Made by a program: the position numbers and the translations under genes. DNA of 13,081 nt. It comes from an uncultured Beijerinckiaceae bacterium (GTDB lineage Bacteria > Pseudomonadota > Alphaproteobacteria > Rhizobiales > Beijerinckiaceae). Positions 6,298 to 13,081 of the stretch are shown one piece after another. The stretch spans positions 1 through 13,081 of the forward strand of contig CALMGA010000172.1 in the NCBI GenBank assembly GCA_937863205.1. Reading direction: 5' to 3'. Position 1 is the first letter of the stretch. Each line of letters begins with the position of its first letter. The notes beneath the pieces were generated by a model. The model did no database searches, was not told where the DNA came from, and saw only the letters and a program-made list of their open reading frames with translations.

Positions 6298-7056
6298 ATG
6301 AGATGCATCGGTTTCCCTCGCTTCGTCCGTCCACGCCCCGTCATGGCGCCCGGGCTCGCCCTTGCCCTGGCCGGCTGCGTCGGCTCGCCACCCGGTCCGG
6401 CGGCGCTTGCGGTGTCAGCCCCGGCGCGAGCCGTCGCCGATACGGCGGTGGCAGGGCCGGCGGCGGATGAAGGGATCAAGCGTCCGGCAACGCCGGATGC
6501 GCGCTTCGCCGCCCTTTACCAGCCGATCAGCACCGACAGGTTCGAGGTCCCCGGCGTGCCCGCATCGGTGGTGCGCAAGGGCTTCGAGCGCAGGGAGGTC
6601 GCCTATGCCAGCAAGGAACCCCCCGGCACGATCGTGGTGGATGCCAAGGCGCACTACCTTTACCTCGTCGAAGCGGACGGCCGGGCGATGCGCTACGGCG
6701 TCGGCGTCGGCAAGCAGGGCTTCTCCTGGTCGGGCGAAGCGGTCATCAAGACCAAGCAGGAGTGGCCGGACTGGTATCCGCCCAAGGAGATGGTCGAGCG
6801 CCACCCCGAACTGAAGCCGCAGCTCGACAAGCTGCAAAGCGGCATGGGGGTCGCCGGCGGCTACCGCAACCCGCTGGGCGCCCGCGCCATGTACCTTTGG
6901 CAGGGCAACAAGGACACCTACTTCCGCATCCATGGCACGCTGGAGCCGCACTCGATCGGCACCAACGCGTCGTCGGGGTGCATCCGGATGATCAACCAGG
7001 ATGCGATCGACCTTTACGGGCGCGTCCGCGAGGGGACGCGCGTGGTCGTGCTGTGA
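6298..7056 (+). CDS. L,D-transpeptidase (YkuD domain), predicted lipoprotein
   Basis: The 252-residue protein has a basic start, a hydrophobic stretch and a lipobox ending ALAGC with Cys27, so it is probably lipidated. After a low-complexity Ala/Pro linker the YkuD catalytic domain runs from about GTIVVDAKAHYLYLVE to the end. The active-site signature is complete: RIHGT with His212 and, 16 residues later, SSGCIRM with nucleophile Cys228. YkuD enzymes form 3-3 crosslinks in peptidoglycan or attach proteins to it; which reaction applies here cannot be read from sequence. ATG 6298 has AGGTGA 7 nt upstream and starts the lipoprotein signal; the frame open from 6142 overlaps the protease gene and is not used. 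It probably shares a transcript with the protease gene just upstream. Confidence 0.93.
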   Translation: MRCIGFPRFVRPRPVMAPGLALALAGCVGSPPGPAALAVSAPARAVADTAVAGPAADEGIKRPATPDARFAALYQPISTDRFEVPGVPASVVRKGFERREVAYASKEPPGTIVVDAKAHYLYLVEADGRAMRYGVGVGKQGFSWSGEAVIKTKQEWPDWYPPKEMVERHPELKPQLDKLQSGMGVAGGYRNPLGARAMYLWQGNKDTYFRIHGTLEPHSIGTNASSGCIRMINQDAIDLYGRVREGTRVVVL

Positions 7057-7072
7057 CGCTTGCCGCCCGAGA

Positions 7073-7252
7073 TCAGGTGGCGGCCTTGAACACCGTGACG
7101 CCGAGCAGCAGCACCACCACCGCGATGATGAGGAAGACGAAGAACAGGATGCGCGAGATGCCGCTGGCCGCCGAGGAGATGCCGGTGAAGCCGAGCGCGC
7201 CGGCGATGATCGAGATCACGAAGGCGATGATGGCGTATTTCAGGAGTGACAT
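7073..7252 (-). CDS. DUF1328 (YtjA-like) small membrane protein
   Basis: The 59-residue protein is almost entirely membrane sequence: MSLLKYAIIAFVISIIAGAL, then GFTGISSAASGISRIL and FFVFLIIAVVVLLLG, ending FKAAT. The order of two hydrophobic helices separated by a GFTGI...A.GI turn is typical of the DUF1328 family, whose members are 50-60 residues long and of unknown function. ATG 7252 is chosen because it gives the family length; the frame open to 7372 would add an unrelated head. It converges on the L,D-transpeptidase gene with 16 bp between stops and lies 74 bp downstream of ubiA on the same strand, so it might be read from the ubiA transcript or from its own promoter. Confidence 0.88.
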   Translation of the reverse strand: MSLLKYAIIAFVISIIAGALGFTGISSAASGISRILFFVFLIIAVVVLLLGVTVFKAAT

Positions 7253-7326
7253 GGGCGTGCGTCCGCGCTGAAGCTTCGAGCGAAGGTCCCATACCCCCGT
7301 CGAGAGTGGCGTCTTAATGCCTCGCT

Positions 7327-8292
7327 CTACCCCAGCGTTCCAGCCGTCGCGACGGTTGCGGCAAGTGCCCAACAGCCAAATAGGATAAGGCCGGCGTCGC
7401 GGTTCGAACGAAACAGCCGCAGCGCCGACTCCGGAACGACTTCGCTCCGCTTCAGCCCTGCGACCTGCCAGACAAGGTGCGCCGCGAAGCCGACCACGCC
7501 GGCCTGCGCGAAAACGCCGGCAAGCGGCGGCGGCGCGGCGAGGACGAGCGCGCCCTCGCTCAGCAGAACCGAGCCGGCGTAGAACAAGGCGACGGCAAGC
7601 GTGACATGCGAGCCGAAGAGCCGGGCGGTCGACCTGATGCCGGCGGCGGGATCGTCGCGCGCATCCTGCAACGCGTAGATCGTGTCATAGCCGATCGTCC
7701 AAAGCACCGCCGCCGCGTAGACGCAAAGGGCGGCCGGCGCCAGCGAGGCGAACCGCGCGCTCCAGCCGACCAGACCGCCCCAGGCGAAGGCCAGCCCCAG
7801 CACGAGCTGCGGCCAGGAGGTGACGCGTTTCATGAAGGGGTAGACGGCGACCACCGCCAGCGAAGCGATGCCGAGCCCGATCGTGAAGGGGTTGAAGCGG
7901 GTCACCACGGCGAAGCCGGCCAGGGCCTGCGCCACCAGGAACACCCGCGCCGCCGCCACGCTCACCCGGCCCGAGGCGACCGGGCGGTGGCGGGTGCGCT
8001 CGACCTTGGCGTCGAGGTCGCGGTCGACGATGTCGTTGTAGGTCGAGCCCGAGCCGCGCATGACGATCGCGCCGACGAGGAACAGCGCGAGTTGGGCGAT
8101 GTCGGGCGGCCGGTGCGCCGCCAAGCTCGCCAGCGCGCTCGCCCACCAGCACGGCAGCACCAGCAGCCAATAGCCGATCGGCCTGTCGAGCCGGGCGAGT
8201 TGGAGGAATGGTACGGCCGAGCGGGGCGCCAGCCGGAACAGGAGCTGGCGCCGGACCGAATCGGGAAGCGCCGGGCCGGCGTCCTCGGTCAT
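7327..8292 (-). CDS. ubiA: 4-hydroxybenzoate polyprenyltransferase UbiA
   Basis: This 321-residue integral membrane enzyme carries both Asp-rich motifs of the UbiA superfamily: N86-D-I-V-D90-R-D-L-D94 within RGSGSTYNDIVDRDLDAKV, and Y202-D-T-I-Y-A-L-Q-D210-A-R-D-D214. The family uses these to bind the magnesium-pyrophosphate of the prenyl donor. Flanking sequence (LARLDRPIGYWLLVLPCWW, RTRHRPVASG) is characteristic of the 4-hydroxybenzoate branch, which prenylates 4-hydroxybenzoate in ubiquinone synthesis at the inner membrane. Length is slightly above the usual 290-310 because of a hydrophilic N-terminal extension of about 25 residues. About eight or nine membrane helices can be traced. The upstream gene on the same strand (secreted four-cysteine protein) ends 46 bp before the ATG. 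Confidence 0.95.
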   Translation of the reverse strand: MTEDAGPALPDSVRRQLLFRLAPRSAVPFLQLARLDRPIGYWLLVLPCWWASALASLAAHRPPDIAQLALFLVGAIVMRGSGSTYNDIVDRDLDAKVERTRHRPVASGRVSVAAARVFLVAQALAGFAVVTRFNPFTIGLGIASLAVVAVYPFMKRVTSWPQLVLGLAFAWGGLVGWSARFASLAPAALCVYAAAVLWTIGYDTIYALQDARDDPAAGIRSTARLFGSHVTLAVALFYAGSVLLSEGALVLAAPPPLAGVFAQAGVVGFAAHLVWQVAGLKRSEVVPESALRLFRSNRDAGLILFGCWALAATVATAGTLG

Positions 8293-8338
8293 GCCCTCGG
8301 CCGCGGCGCCTTGCCGGGAGCCGAGCGGTGGCGACGGT

Positions 8339-8827
8339 TCAGAGCGGCCCGGCCGGCAGCTTCTGCGCCTGAACGCCGAGGCTGGCGCTGGAGGCGGCCT
8401 GCTGCTGCTGCTTCTTGGCCTGTTCGGCGAAGTTGCAGGCCTGGGTGGCGAAGGCCGCGGACTTGGCGTCGGCCGCCTTCAGGTTGTTCACGGCATCATC
8501 GGGAACGTTGCACCAGTTCTTGTTGGCTTCGAGGTATTTGAGCAGCTCGCCCTCGGCCTTCACCAGACCGCGCAAAACCGGGCAGGAGGCGACGGGATCG
8601 AGCTTGCCCTTGCTCGACTTGGCCAGCACGTTGAGCTTGTCGACGAAGGTTTGACGCTTGCCCGACAATCCGGCCACGTCGCTGTTGCAGTCGCCGGCCC
8701 AGGCCCTGTCCAGGCGTGCGGCGTCCAAGCCCGCGGCGCCCGTCAGGAGCAGCGAGAGCAGCAACGCGCGAGCGGCCGAACGGGCGGTCCGGGACGAATG
8801 GATGGAAGACGGATTCGCCGAAAACAT
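8339..8827 (-). CDS. Secreted four-cysteine helical protein, unknown function
   Basis: The 162-residue protein has a long signal peptide (basic SSRTARSAARALL, core LLLSLLLTGAAG, cleavage probably near AWAG at residue 44). The mature part is helix-prone and contains four cysteines (C47, C82, C106, C131) in the contexts GDCNSD, ASCPVL, NWCNVP and QACNFA, consistent with a disulfide-stapled helical bundle. A Q/A-rich tail (KKQQQQAASSAS) closes the protein. No enzyme motif is visible and I do not assign a function. ATG 8827 is supported by GAGGGGG about 10 nt upstream. It is divergent from rsmE (156 bp gap) and precedes ubiA by 46 bp, so it could be the first gene of a ubiA transcript. Confidence 0.75.
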   Translation of the reverse strand: MFSANPSSIHSSRTARSAARALLLSLLLTGAAGLDAARLDRAWAGDCNSDVAGLSGKRQTFVDKLNVLAKSSKGKLDPVASCPVLRGLVKAEGELLKYLEANKNWCNVPDDAVNNLKAADAKSAAFATQACNFAEQAKKQQQQAASSASLGVQAQKLPAGPL

Positions 8828-8983
8828 GAAACGAGACCCCCTCTGCTCGCAGGCTCACCGGCCGGACGATGTCATCGATTTGGTTAACGAAACCCTGCCG
8901 GGTGCTCCGGCCCTCGTCGTCACGCTCAGGTTGGATGGGAAAAGCGTCGCCGCCCGGCGGCTTGGCATGTTAAGGCCCGCGCC

Positions 8984-9742
8984 ATGGCGCTCTACGACTT
9001 CTCCGCCCCTCGTCTTTACGTCCCCGCCGACCTCGACCCCGACGCCGTATTGGTCCTCGATGGCCCCCGGCGAAACTATCTTTGCAATGTACTCAGGCTG
9101 AAAGAAGGCAGCGACGTCCTTGTCTTCAACGGGCGCGACGGGGAATGGCGGGCCCGGCTCGTCGCCGGCGGCGGGCGCAAGCAGGTCCAACTGGCGGCGG
9201 CGGAGCGGGTGCGGGCGCAAACAACGGCGGGCGACCTGCACTACCTGTTCGCACCGCTCAAGCATGCCCGTCTCGACTACATGGTGCAGAAGGCGGTGGA
9301 GATGGGCGCGGGGGCGCTGCGCCCGGTCGTCACCCGGCGCACGCAGGTCGCCCGCCTCAACGCCGAGCGCATGGCGGCCAATGCGATCGAGGCGGCCGAA
9401 CAGTGCGGCCTGCTTGTTCTGCCGAGCCTACGCGAGCCGGTGCCCCTCGATGCCGCCCTTGCCGGCTGGGACGCCGACCGCGCCCTCGTCTTCTGCGACG
9501 AGGAGGCCGGGCCGGCCGATCCGGGCCGCCAGTTGCGGAGCCTCGCGCGGGGCACGCCCTGCGCGGTGCTGATCGGGCCGGAGGGCGGGTTCGACCCGGC
9601 CGAGCGGGCGGCCCTGCTGGCGATGCCGCAGGCCGTGCGCGTCTCGCTGGGGCCGCGCATCCTGCGCGCCGACACGGCGGCGGTGGCGGCTTTGGCGCTG
9701 GTGCAGGCCGCGATCGGCGATTGGACGGACCCGCATCGTTGA
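8984..9742 (+). CDS. rsmE: 16S rRNA (uracil(1498)-N3)-methyltransferase RsmE
   Basis: The 252-residue product fits RsmE in length and layout. An N-terminal PUA-like part includes PRRNYLCNVLRLKEGS (the typical xHxxxVLR helix region, with Tyr/Leu at the usual His place). The C-terminal SPOUT/trefoil-knot part includes LKHARLDYMVQKAVEMGA, AAEQCGLLVLP, IGPEGGF (GPEGG at 198-202) and the knot signature LGPRILRADTA (222-232). The family methylates U1498 of 16S rRNA using S-adenosylmethionine. The usual His of the PUA segment appears replaced (NYLCNVLR), which is a small oddity worth checking. ATG 8984 is preceded by a weak TAAGG. The divergent gene is the secreted four-cysteine protein. The 98 bp after the stop hold no gene. 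Confidence 0.95.
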   Translation: MALYDFSAPRLYVPADLDPDAVLVLDGPRRNYLCNVLRLKEGSDVLVFNGRDGEWRARLVAGGGRKQVQLAAAERVRAQTTAGDLHYLFAPLKHARLDYMVQKAVEMGAGALRPVVTRRTQVARLNAERMAANAIEAAEQCGLLVLPSLREPVPLDAALAGWDADRALVFCDEEAGPADPGRQLRSLARGTPCAVLIGPEGGFDPAERAALLAMPQAVRVSLGPRILRADTAAVAALALVQAAIGDWTDPHR

Positions 9743-9840
9743 AGCTTGGCCCGGGCCGCCACGATCGGCCGACGTCGGGCGACCATGTTCTCGCCCTTTT
9801 GTGCCATCACGGTTAACGGGCCGAGATGTGAAGGGTCGAG

Positions 9841-10245
9841 ATGATTGACGTTCCCGCCCGCAAGCCCCGCGCCCGCAAGCTGCACGGCCACAGGTCGATC
9901 GGCTCGCTGGCGTTGATCGCGGGGCTCGCGGGATCGACGTTCACGGGAGCGAGCGCGCAGGATCGCGGCATCGACGGACGGGCGGGCGGCAGCCGCTGCG
10001 CGCTCTACGGGCCCGGCTTCGCGGATCTCGGCGACGGCACCTGCGCCCGGATCATCGGCGAAGAGGGTGGCGGAAGCGGGCACGTCCGGGTCGACCTCGG
10101 CAGCCGCGCGAGCCCAGCCGATGCGAGGACCTGGTCGATGGGCACGACGGCCAATGCCGCCCTGCGCACGGACGGGCTCGGCATGCTGCCCGGCGCGGCC
10201 GATGCGCAACACCTGCGCGTGCAAGGCGGCGCCTACGGGCGGTAA
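9841..10245 (+). CDS. Small secreted protein with porin-like N-terminal signature
   Basis: The 134-residue product has a basic start, a signal peptide ending GASA (cleavage near residue 39) and then SRCALYGPGF...GDGTCARIIGE with C53 and C68. This recalls the N-terminus of rhizobial general porins, in which C-x-x-YGPGF-x(n)-GTxxC-I-R-I-GG begins the mature barrel. Those porins are several hundred residues long; here the remaining 65 residues are Gly/Ala-rich with no obvious barrel strands. It may be a separate short family that shares the motif, or a much shortened relative. ATG 9841 is supported by GAAGGG 6 nt upstream. It follows rsmE in the same direction after 98 bp and is convergent with the leuD run, separated by a 156-bp gap in which I see no gene. 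Confidence 0.65.
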   Translation: MIDVPARKPRARKLHGHRSIGSLALIAGLAGSTFTGASAQDRGIDGRAGGSRCALYGPGFADLGDGTCARIIGEEGGGSGHVRVDLGSRASPADARTWSMGTTANAALRTDGLGMLPGAADAQHLRVQGGAYGR

Positions 10246-10401
10246 GCACCGCCGGCGGCGGGGCGACTCGATCCCTGCGGCGAGGCGCCAAGGCAAGGCG
10301 CCGAGGCAACGCATCGGCTCTTGGATCCGGTCCGAATCCCTGACGTATCCTTCCCCGTCGGACTCGACCCGGAACCGCCGCACGCTTTTCCGTCCGATGC
10401 C

Positions 10402-10962
10402 TTAGGGCTTCGGCGGGGACGCATCCGGCGCGCCCTGCAGCTTCGGCACCGTCGGTTCGGCGGTCTGCTTCTTGTCCGGCACCGCTTCCGTTCCCAGCAG
10501 GTGGGCGCTCGCCGTGAAGCGCTCGTCGGCGACATGGCCGAACACCTTCAGCTCCTGGCCGCCCTGCGGCACGAACAGGGCGCGCATCACCCGGTCGTCG
10601 CTGCAGGTGATCTCGCCGAGCCGGACGAGGCCGACATCGCCCGAGATGTTGGAGCCATCGCAGGTTGCCCCGCCGGCAAGCTTCAGCTCGAACTGCGCGC
10701 CGGCCTTGCCGGCCACCAGGGTGCCGGAAAACGTCTCGCGGCTGTTGCCCAATTCGCCGGAAAAGATCCAAACGTCGGGTTGCGCCTCCTCGCCATCGGG
10801 CTTGAACGGGGCCGGCGCCGCGGCGAGACCGGGTGGCGAAACCGGCTTCTCGGGTTCGGAAGCCTGCTGCGCCCACGCCACCGTGCTCCCGAGCCCGACG
10901 ACGGCGAGCACCGCGGCGAAGCGCCGAGCCGGTCGCCTCACGACCACTCGCCTCACAACCAT
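10402..10962 (-). CDS. Secreted beta-rich protein of unknown function, coupled to leuD
   Basis: Starting at 10962 the product is 186 residues: basic [14 protein letters not shown], hydrophobic core [14 protein letters not shown] and AWA cleavage near residue 31. A Pro/Glu linker follows, then a compact domain with alternating strands: [50 protein letters not shown] and [20 protein letters not shown], holding two cysteines. The tail is Pro/Lys-rich. No catalytic motif is seen and the function is unknown. The chosen ATG lies inside the end of leuD (10-bp overlap) and is preceded by GGCGGA, pointing to coupled translation from the leuD transcript. The longer open frame to 11055 would put an Arg-rich stretch in front of the signal peptide and overlap leuD far more, so it is rejected. 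Confidence 0.72.
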   Translation of the reverse strand: MVVRRVVVRRPARRFAAVLAVVGLGSTVAWAQQASEPEKPVSPPGLAAAPAPFKPDGEEAQPDVWIFSGELGNSRETFSGTLVAGKAGAQFELKLAGGATCDGSNISGDVGLVRLGEITCSDDRVMRALFVPQGGQELKVFGHVADERFTASAHLLGTEAVPDKKQTAEPTVPKLQGAPDASPPKP

Positions 10963-11558
10963 GGGCGATCCGCCGCCATTCTGGCCTCGAACATTTCGAC
11001 GTCGCCGCTTTTTTCCAGGGTCAGCCCGATCTCGTCGAGGCCGTTCAGCAGGCAATGCTTGCGGAACGGGTCGACGTCGAACTCAAGGGTGCCGCCGTCC
11101 GGCCCGCGGATGGTCTGCTCGTCGAGGTCGATCGTCAGCGTCGCGTTGGCTCCGCGCTCGGCATCGTCCATCAGCCGATCGAGATCTTCCCTGGCGACCA
11201 CGATCGGCAGGATGCCGTTCTTGAAGCAGTTGTTGAAGAAGATGTCGGCGAAGCTCGTCGAGATGACGCAGCGGATGCCGAAATCGAGCAGGGCCCAGGG
11301 CGCGTGCTCGCGCGACGAGCCGCAGCCGAAGTTGTCCTCGACCACCAGGATCTGCGCCCGGCGGTAGGCCGGCTTGTTCAGCACGAAATCGGGGTTCTCC
11401 GACCCGTCCTCGCGGTAGCGGTGCGGGGAGAACAGCCCCTTGCCCAAGCCGGTCCGCTCGATGGTCTTGAGGAAACGCGCCGGGATGATCTGGTCGGTGT
11501 CGACGTTGGCGATCTTGAGCGGCGCCGCCACGCCGGTCAGGCTGGTGAATTTATCCAT
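10953..11558 (-). CDS. leuD: 3-isopropylmalate dehydratase small subunit LeuD
   Basis: The 201-residue product is a full-length LeuD, the small (swivel-domain) subunit that joins LeuC to isomerise 2-isopropylmalate to 3-isopropylmalate in leucine synthesis. Landmarks are [15 protein letters not shown] at residues 18-32, the substrate-binding [13 protein letters not shown] at 78-90 and [17 protein letters not shown] from residue 103. The long form of about 200 residues is the usual proteobacterial type. ATG 11558 is chosen because [14 protein letters not shown] is the expected start, with AGAGAT upstream. leuC is not in this window. The smr gene ends 65 bp before it on the same strand; the secreted beta-rich protein gene begins inside its 3' end. 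Confidence 0.97.
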   Translation of the reverse strand: MDKFTSLTGVAAPLKIANVDTDQIIPARFLKTIERTGLGKGLFSPHRYREDGSENPDFVLNKPAYRRAQILVVEDNFGCGSSREHAPWALLDFGIRCVISTSFADIFFNNCFKNGILPIVVAREDLDRLMDDAERGANATLTIDLDEQTIRGPDGGTLEFDVDPFRKHCLLNGLDEIGLTLEKSGDVEMFEARMAADRPWL

Positions 11559-11623
11559 CGGACATCTCTACAGAGGCCGGGAGCGGGACGCAAAGCGGCC
11601 GGTCGGCGCGGGGCCTTCGAGCG

Positions 11624-12202
11624 TCAGCCGCGACGGCGCAACCTGACGTAGAGGGCTCCCGCGCCGCCGTGGCTGCGGCCGGCCTCCTCGTAGCCGACCA
11701 CCAGCGGCCGGAACTCCGGCATGTCGAGCCACATCGGCACCGACCGCTTGAGAACGCCGATGCCGTCATGGCCTTCGAAGGCCAGGGATGGGCGGCCGCC
11801 CTTGCCGGTCACGACCAGCACGATCCTGAGCCCATCGCGCTGCGCGCCCATCAGGAAGCGACGCAGCGCCGATAGGGCCTGGTCGCGGGTGAAGCCGTGC
11901 AGGTCGATGACGGCGTCGGCGGTCATCCGCCCGCGCGACAGCCGCTGCTTCAGCTTGCGCTCCAGCGGTGCCAGCGGGGGAAGGTTCGTGGACGCAGGCC
12001 GCAGGAGAGCGGCGGGCGGATCGGCGGCGGGCGGCGGCGCGACCGGGAGCGCCGCAGGCGCGGCAACCGATGAGGGTACGAGCGCGGGCAGCGAACTGCC
12101 GGGCCGACGCGCCACGCCGGCCGCCACCAGAAGCCACAGCTCGATCTCCTCCTCGCTGAGGCGGCGCAGGCGTCCGCGCCGCCGGGTTGCCTCCTCGCTC
12201 AC
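11624..12202 (-). CDS. Smr-domain protein (MutS2 C-terminal type)
   Basis: The 192-residue protein has a charged helical start (RRLSEEEIELWLLVAAGVAR), a long Pro/Ala-rich linker (about residues 34-76) and a C-terminal Smr domain from about residue 80. The domain shows the DLHGF motif at 100-104 and TGKG at 132-135, the two hallmarks of Smr; the rest is VPMWLDMPEFRPLVVGYEEA and a Gly-rich HGGAGALYVRLRRR end. Stand-alone Smr proteins can nick DNA or RNA, but the substrate of this type in alphaproteobacteria is not settled. The start is GTG 12202-12200, which overlaps the mltA stop as GTGA, a classic coupled arrangement; the mltA-smr order is familiar in Hyphomicrobiales. Confidence 0.93.
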   Translation of the reverse strand: MSEEATRRRGRLRRLSEEEIELWLLVAAGVARRPGSSLPALVPSSVAAPAALPVAPPPAADPPAALLRPASTNLPPLAPLERKLKQRLSRGRMTADAVIDLHGFTRDQALSALRRFLMGAQRDGLRIVLVVTGKGGRPSLAFEGHDGIGVLKRSVPMWLDMPEFRPLVVGYEEAGRSHGGAGALYVRLRRRG

Positions 12203-13081
12203 CTCTGCGCCCCTCGCCTTGCACCCTGCGCGACACCGTCCGGCCGGTCGCGATCCGGCGCTTCCTTGGGCCCCGGCGCTTCCTTGGGCCCCGGCGCTTC
12301 CTTGGGCCAGAGTACAAACAGCGTGCCGGGATGGCGGATCGCGCCGGCGCGGGCGGCGGCATCGGCGCCGGTGCCGAAGAAGATGTCGGCGCGCGCCGGG
12401 CCGAGAATGGCGGAGCCGGTGTCCTGGGCCACCATCAGCCTGCGCAGCGGGGTCGACTCGCCATCCCGCCCAGGCAGGTCGACGGCGAGGTAGAAGGGCA
12501 GGCCGTAGGACCAGACCGAACGGTCGATGGCCAGCGAGCGCAGCGGGGTCAGGCTGACGCCGGCCGCTCCGACGGGTCCGGCCTCGGGCGGCAACGAGTC
12601 GTCGAAGCGGAAGAAGATGTAGGATCGGTTGCGCCGCATCAGCGCCGTGCCGGCCTCGTCCGGCCCCTGCCCGTTGGCGCGGATCCAGCCGCGCAGCTCG
12701 GCCATCCCCATCCGCTCGGGCGGAATACCGAGCGTGGTGACGAGCACCTTGCCGATCGAGGTATAAGGATAGCCGTTGCGCGCGGCATAGGCGATCCGGC
12801 GCATCCGGCCATCCGGCATGGCGATGCGCGCCGAGCCCTGCACGGCGACGAAGAAGGCGTCCACCGGCTCGCGCAGCCAGACCAGCGCGGGGGCCGCCGC
12901 GCCCAACGCGCCCGCCTCGATGCCGGCCCGGGCTGGCACCGGCGCCGGCGTGCCGTCCGGCCGGCGGTAGGTGGCAGATCCAGCCGCCGGCCCGCCCACG
13001 GTCAGGCCGGCCGGCGGTGCGAGCAGCGGCGTCGCGAAGGCGGAGGTGCGGATGGGCGCTCCTTCGACGACCGGCTCGTAA
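12199..13081 (-). CDS. mltA: Membrane-bound lytic murein transglycosylase A, C-terminal part (5' end outside window)
   Basis: The frame is open from the right edge (13080) to TGA 12201-12199, giving 293 residues. The visible part starts YEPVVEGAPIRTSAFATPLL, the typical entry to the MltA domain, and continues with AFFVAVQGSARIAMPDG, GYPYTSIGKVL, NRSYIFFRF, TPLRSLAIDRSVW and GLPFYLAVDLPG. The C-terminal signature RRLMVAQDTGSAI ... ARADIFFGTGADAAARAG holds the two conserved Asp of the active-site region. MltA cleaves the glycan strands of murein with formation of 1,6-anhydro-muramic acid and is normally an outer-membrane lipoprotein; the signal is not in the window. The extreme C-terminus carries three copies of GPKEAP-like sequence, outside the catalytic fold. 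It is translationally coupled to smr. Confidence 0.95.
   Translation of the reverse strand, partial: YEPVVEGAPIRTSAFATPLLAPPAGLTVGGPAAGSATYRRPDGTPAPVPARAGIEAGALGAAAPALVWLREPVDAFFVAVQGSARIAMPDGRMRRIAYAARNGYPYTSIGKVLVTTLGIPPERMGMAELRGWIRANGQGPDEAGTALMRRNRSYIFFRFDDSLPPEAGPVGAAGVSLTPLRSLAIDRSVWSYGLPFYLAVDLPGRDGESTPLRRLMVAQDTGSAILGPARADIFFGTGADAAARAGAIRHPGTLFVLWPKEAPGPKEAPGPKEAPDRDRPDGVAQGARRGAQR
12255..12308. repeat. Three perfect 18-bp tandem repeats in the mltA 3' end
   Basis: The unit CCGGCGCTTCCTTGGGCC occurs three times without mismatch at 12255-12272, 12273-12290 and 12291-12308. As 18 is a multiple of three, copy changes keep the mltA frame and only alter the number of Gly-Pro-Lys-Glu-Ala-Pro hexapeptides in the C-terminal tail. 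It is a candidate variable-number tandem repeat. Confidence 0.9.

Noticed and set aside
5246..6334. 362-residue minus-strand open frame
   Set aside because: It is antisense to the S1 protease gene, which has a complete triad and signal peptide; the antisense product is His/Arg/Gly-rich without motifs.
7062..7084. Possible terminator hairpin between the L,D-transpeptidase and DUF1328 genes
   Set aside because: GCCGCC/GGCGGC arms have an 11-base loop, no T-run, and one arm lies inside the DUF1328 coding end.
7477..8541. 354-residue plus-strand open frame
   Set aside because: It is antisense to ubiA, whose both Asp-rich motifs are intact, and its composition is that of antisense GC-rich DNA.
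8950..8962. GCCGCC-C-GGCGGC inverted repeat before rsmE
   Set aside because: Short, pure GC, and such repeats are frequent by chance in this composition; no supporting promoter or T-run.
9277..10383. 368-residue minus-strand open frame
   Set aside because: It shadows rsmE and the porin-signature gene; no motif and low-complexity Arg/Ala content.
10321..11367. 348-residue plus-strand open frame
   Set aside because: It is antisense to leuD and the secreted-protein gene, both well supported by motifs or signal peptide.
12255..12308. Tandem repeats as a CRISPR array
   Set aside because: The copies are directly adjacent with no spacers and lie in frame within the mltA coding sequence.

Overview
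The window is high-GC DNA that reads like an alphaproteobacterial chromosome, most likely Hyphomicrobiales (Rhizobiales). The support is indirect: the style of the ubiA/rsmE, leuD and mltA-smr blocks, a rhizobial-porin-like signature, and strong GC at third codon positions. No 16S gene is present, so genus cannot be named. Only the sequence was used; no database search was run.

Left end (1-383): the 3' end of a large serine recombinase gene runs head-on into a complete tRNA-Arg(ACG) gene. The last nine codons and the stop lie inside the antisense of the tRNA 3' half. This is the architecture of an integrated island or phage whose bulk lies left of the window. A 10-bp inverted repeat brackets the tRNA.

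Decayed accessory zone (about 351-3750): about 700 bases without a supportable gene, except for a strong hairpin at 604-631. Then come a start-less coding remnant (1059-1286), two overlapping small secreted-protein genes on the minus strand (1283-1971), the first ~24 codons of what looks like a phage tail tape-measure gene (2027-2098), and a broken alpha/beta-hydrolase-like gene with a nonsense codon, two frameshifts and an apparent loss of its central catalytic part (2099-3370). A small predicted membrane protein follows (3409-3756).

Housekeeping part (3855-13081): a stand-alone molbindin (TOBE/Mop) gene; a zapE (AFG1-type ATPase) gene broken by a deletion that removes the front of its P-loop; a secreted trypsin-like protease followed at once by a lipoprotein L,D-transpeptidase; a DUF1328 small membrane protein; ubiA for ubiquinone synthesis, with a secreted four-cysteine protein gene upstream on the same strand; divergent rsmE; a small porin-signature secreted protein; and a minus-strand run mltA -> smr -> leuD -> secreted beta-rich protein, with tight overlaps between mltA/smr (4 bp) and leuD/secreted protein (10 bp).

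I see no CRISPR array, rRNA, complete insertion sequence or defence operon. The observations most worth checking are the recombinase/tRNA overlap, the zapE deletion, the layered decay of the hydrolase gene, the hairpin in the gene-free stretch and the nested inverted repeat upstream of the protease gene.
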